Below, in pieces: positions 62,035-64,000 of a stretch of DNA of 64,000 nt. Each line of letters opens with the position of its first letter. The first letter of the stretch is position 1. The DNA is taken from NCBI GenBank assembly GCA_030429735.1, contig JAUIET010000012.1, positions 62,001 to 126,000 on the forward strand, given 5' to 3'. Below the pieces are notes generated by a model. The model was not told where the DNA came from and made no database searches. It saw only the letters and a program-made list of their open reading frames with translations. The stretch is from Gammaproteobacteria bacterium (GTDB taxonomy: Bacteria > Pseudomonadota > Gammaproteobacteria > Pseudomonadales > JAUIET01). The translations under genes and the position numbers were made by a program.

Positions 62035-62099
62035 CGCTGTTCTGTATTACAGTAAGCATGACTTGCGATGCAGCTACTACCGATTTACAGGAGAACGAT

Positions 62100-62465
62100 A
62101 TGAGCAGCACTGAATTTATACAGCAGTTTATCGACGCCTGGGGGCGCATGGACGTTGATGCAATCGTAGACTCATTCACGGACGACGCTGTGTACATCAA
62201 TATTCCAATGGACCCACCCAACCGCGGCAAAGACGAAATTCGGGCATTTGTAGAAGGTTTTGCCGGTAGTTGTGAAGGTATTGAGTTCATTGTTCACAAT
62301 GAGGTGGTCAGCCAGGACGGTACTTTGCTAATGAATGAACGCACAGATCGGCTGTGCATGAATGGTAAATGGATTGAGCTGGCGGTTATGGGAGTATTTG
62401 AATTTCGCGACGGTAAAATATGTGCGTGGCGAGATTATTTCGATATGGCCGCATTCGCCGGGTAG
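62100..62465 (+). CDS. Limonene-1,2-epoxide hydrolase-like protein
   Basis: The 121-residue protein matches the small NTF2-fold epoxide hydrolases: EFIQQFIDAWGRMDVDAIVD, then LMNERTDRLCMNGKWIEL with the Arg-x-Asp pair and WRDYFD with the second Asp. These three residues form the Asp-Arg-Asp site. The true substrate may be any small epoxide. ATG 62100 has an AGGAG upstream. Confidence 0.82.
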   Translation: MSSTEFIQQFIDAWGRMDVDAIVDSFTDDAVYINIPMDPPNRGKDEIRAFVEGFAGSCEGIEFIVHNEVVSQDGTLLMNERTDRLCMNGKWIELAVMGVFEFRDGKICAWRDYFDMAAFAG

Positions 62466-62495
62466 TCGAGTGGCCAAAAGATACTGGTATCTCGC

Positions 62496-64000
62496 TTAGG
62501 CCGGTGTGGCATTGCTGAGCAAATTTTCTTCCTTGGAATGCTCTGAGGCCAGGGCCAGATAAACGCTTGGCAAAATAAACAGCGTGAAAAGTGTGCCAAT
62601 TAGCATCCCAGCCACCAGAATAATGCCAATACTATTGCGTGCTTCAGCGCCTGCGCCGGACACCAATACCAACGGAAAGTGTCCAATCACAGTGGCACCA
62701 GTTGTCATCAATACCGGTCGCAAGCGAACACTTGCACCTTCTATGATGGCATCCAATTTGCTGCGACCGGTCATTTGCAGATGATTGGCGAACTCCACAA
62801 CTAATATTCCGTTCTTGGTTACCAGCCCAACTAAGGTGATAAAGCCGATCTGGGAATAGATGTTGATGGTTGTCCAGCCCAGGAAGGTGAATAGCATGGC
62901 ACCAGATAGTGCCAATGGTACGCAGCCCAGTAGCACCACCAGCGGGTCTCTGAGGCTGTTAAACAAAATGACCAAGACCAGAAAAACGAAGGCCAATGCA
63001 AAGGCAAGCGCACCAAATAAAGTATTGCCCTCTTGGCGCAACTGCCGCGATTCGCCGGCGTAATCAATCAGGTAGCCTTCGGGCAGTACTTCCTTTGCAG
63101 CTTGTTCTACTGCGCGCAGGCCATCTTCCTTGGTATAGATCGGTAAGGTACCACCGTAGATAGTGAATGAATTTCGTTGTTGGAATTTACTCAATGAACG
63201 CGGTCCCACACGCTCGCTGCGCGTCGCAATCGAGGAGAGCGGCACCAGATCACCGCCAGGTGTTTGCAGTTGAATTTGTTCAATTGAATTCAGGTCCTGC
63301 CGATCCACTTTCTCGACCATGGGCACCACGCGGTACGCCTTGCCGTCCAGATTGAAACGGTTGACGTAATCCCCGGACAGAAAAATGGATAACTGCTCAC
63401 TCACGTCAGCAACTGTCATACCAAGGTCTGCGATACGGTCTCTATCGAGCGTGAAATTCGCTTGCGGAAAATCTATTTTTAGATTGGTGTCGGCAAATAA
63501 AAACTTGCCACTCGCGTAGGTGGCCTCCAGCAGTTTCTCAGCATAGGGCTGCATTTGTTCAACTGGCACCGGTGCTGTGACCACCAGTTCAACAGCAAAT
63601 TGACCGGCACTGGGCAAAGAAGGCACCAAATTTGGAAAGGCACGAAGCCCAGGTATAGTCGCCAGTTTGACAAAAGTTGGCTGAAGCAGGTCCATTGGCG
63701 TGAAATCGCGTTTGCTGTGTTCAACGAATTCCTGTCCACCAAATCCGGCATTTGGGCTGACAACCTGCCACATCGATGTTGTATCTGGCAGGCCATTCAT
63801 AACATCAACGACATCACGCATATGGTTGTGTGTGTACTGTACCGATGCTTCAGCCGGCGCTTCAGAGATAACGAATATCTCGCTTTCATCTTCAATTGGT
63901 GCCAGCTCTTGCTGTGACATCAGCAAAAACGGAATGGCGAGCAGAGCAAGAAATAATGCAAAAACCAGAATTTGTGGCGTCCACGAGAGTGTGATTCGCA
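62496..64000 (-). CDS. RND-family efflux permease, C-terminal part (runs off right edge)
   Basis: The frame is open from the right edge to the stop at 62496, about 501 codons, so the N-terminus is outside the window. The visible part begins in a membrane helix (SWTPQILVFALFLALLAIPF) followed by QELAPIEDESEIFV, typical of the middle of AcrB-type pumps. The second periplasmic loop follows, then the last membrane segments (LAFVFLVLVILFNSLRDPL; GILVVEFANHLQ; GHFPLVLVSGAGAEARNSIG). It probably exports drugs or lipophilic compounds. It is convergent with the epoxide-hydrolase-like gene. Confidence 0.92.
   Translation of the reverse strand, partial: RITLSWTPQILVFALFLALLAIPFLLMSQQELAPIEDESEIFVISEAPAEASVQYTHNHMRDVVDVMNGLPDTTSMWQVVSPNAGFGGQEFVEHSKRDFTPMDLLQPTFVKLATIPGLRAFPNLVPSLPSAGQFAVELVVTAPVPVEQMQPYAEKLLEATYASGKFLFADTNLKIDFPQANFTLDRDRIADLGMTVADVSEQLSIFLSGDYVNRFNLDGKAYRVVPMVEKVDRQDLNSIEQIQLQTPGGDLVPLSSIATRSERVGPRSLSKFQQRNSFTIYGGTLPIYTKEDGLRAVEQAAKEVLPEGYLIDYAGESRQLRQEGNTLFGALAFALAFVFLVLVILFNSLRDPLVVLLGCVPLALSGAMLFTFLGWTTINIYSQIGFITLVGLVTKNGILVVEFANHLQMTGRSKLDAIIEGASVRLRPVLMTTGATVIGHFPLVLVSGAGAEARNSIGIILVAGMLIGTLFTLFILPSVYLALASEHSKEENLLSNATPA

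Overview
The window is chromosomal DNA of a proteobacterium, most likely a marine-type gammaproteobacterium of intermediate GC. The evidence is the rbfA-truB-rpsO-pnp order, a long-form pyrF, a short signal peptidase I, an alkane hydroxylase with a divergent AraC regulator, and many CoA-ester, SDR and alpha/beta-hydrolase genes. No rRNA, tRNA, CRISPR array or intact insertion sequence was found. Genus and species cannot be named from the sequence alone.

Layout. 1-886: 5' part of a DUF3604 gene leaving the left edge. 1004-4997: translation and RNA-decay operon rbfA-truB-rpsO-pnp, without infB just upstream. 5028-10943: a VOC protein, a secreted type-B carboxylesterase, and two Gfo/Idh/MocA oxidoreductases around an NRAMP-related transporter that lacks the canonical metal-site motifs. 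11003-13749: a two-subunit IorAB-type molybdenum hydroxylase. 13844-23028: a defence island, with AbiEi/AbiEii leftward and, divergently, a half-size HsdS-like protein, HsdM, HsdS, HsdR and a YgjP-like metallopeptidase. The divergent control region carries two matching inverted repeats around a good sigma70-like promoter. 23077-36189: metabolic genes including a canonical BLUF photosensor, a CaiB-type CoA-transferase, AraC plus alkane monooxygenase, esterases, GST, TauE/SafE and an acyl-CoA synthetase.

36225-45542 is the most unusual region. A tight leftward operon encodes a caspase-like protease, a CHAT-like protease with a zinc ribbon and membrane helices, and a secreted trypsin-like protease with two C-terminal repeats. 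It is preceded by a 62-residue peptide made almost entirely of seven DDREGTP repeats. A divergent TolB/TPR membrane protein lies on the other side of a 285-bp MITE-like element. I read this as a candidate multi-protease signalling or defence cassette; the function is inferred.

45558-49739: a second DUF3604 protein, a cupredoxin and an outer-membrane barrel. 49750-58033: an acyl-CoA synthetase and then a small NRPS-like biosynthetic locus. It holds a carrier protein, a GNAT-like protein, an acyl-CoA dehydrogenase-like flavoprotein, a stand-alone adenylation domain, a tandem ectoine-synthase-like cupin lacking one expected iron ligand, and a NodU/CmcH-type carbamoyltransferase. The set resembles carrier-bound amino-acid oxidation systems and may make an undescribed carbamoylated small molecule. 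58068-58327: two hairpins with different stems that share a conserved loop core. 58445-64000: a DUF2235 hydrolase, pyrF, an AlkB-type dioxygenase, a cupin, signal peptidase I, a limonene-epoxide-hydrolase-like protein, and the C-terminal part of an RND efflux pump leaving the right edge.
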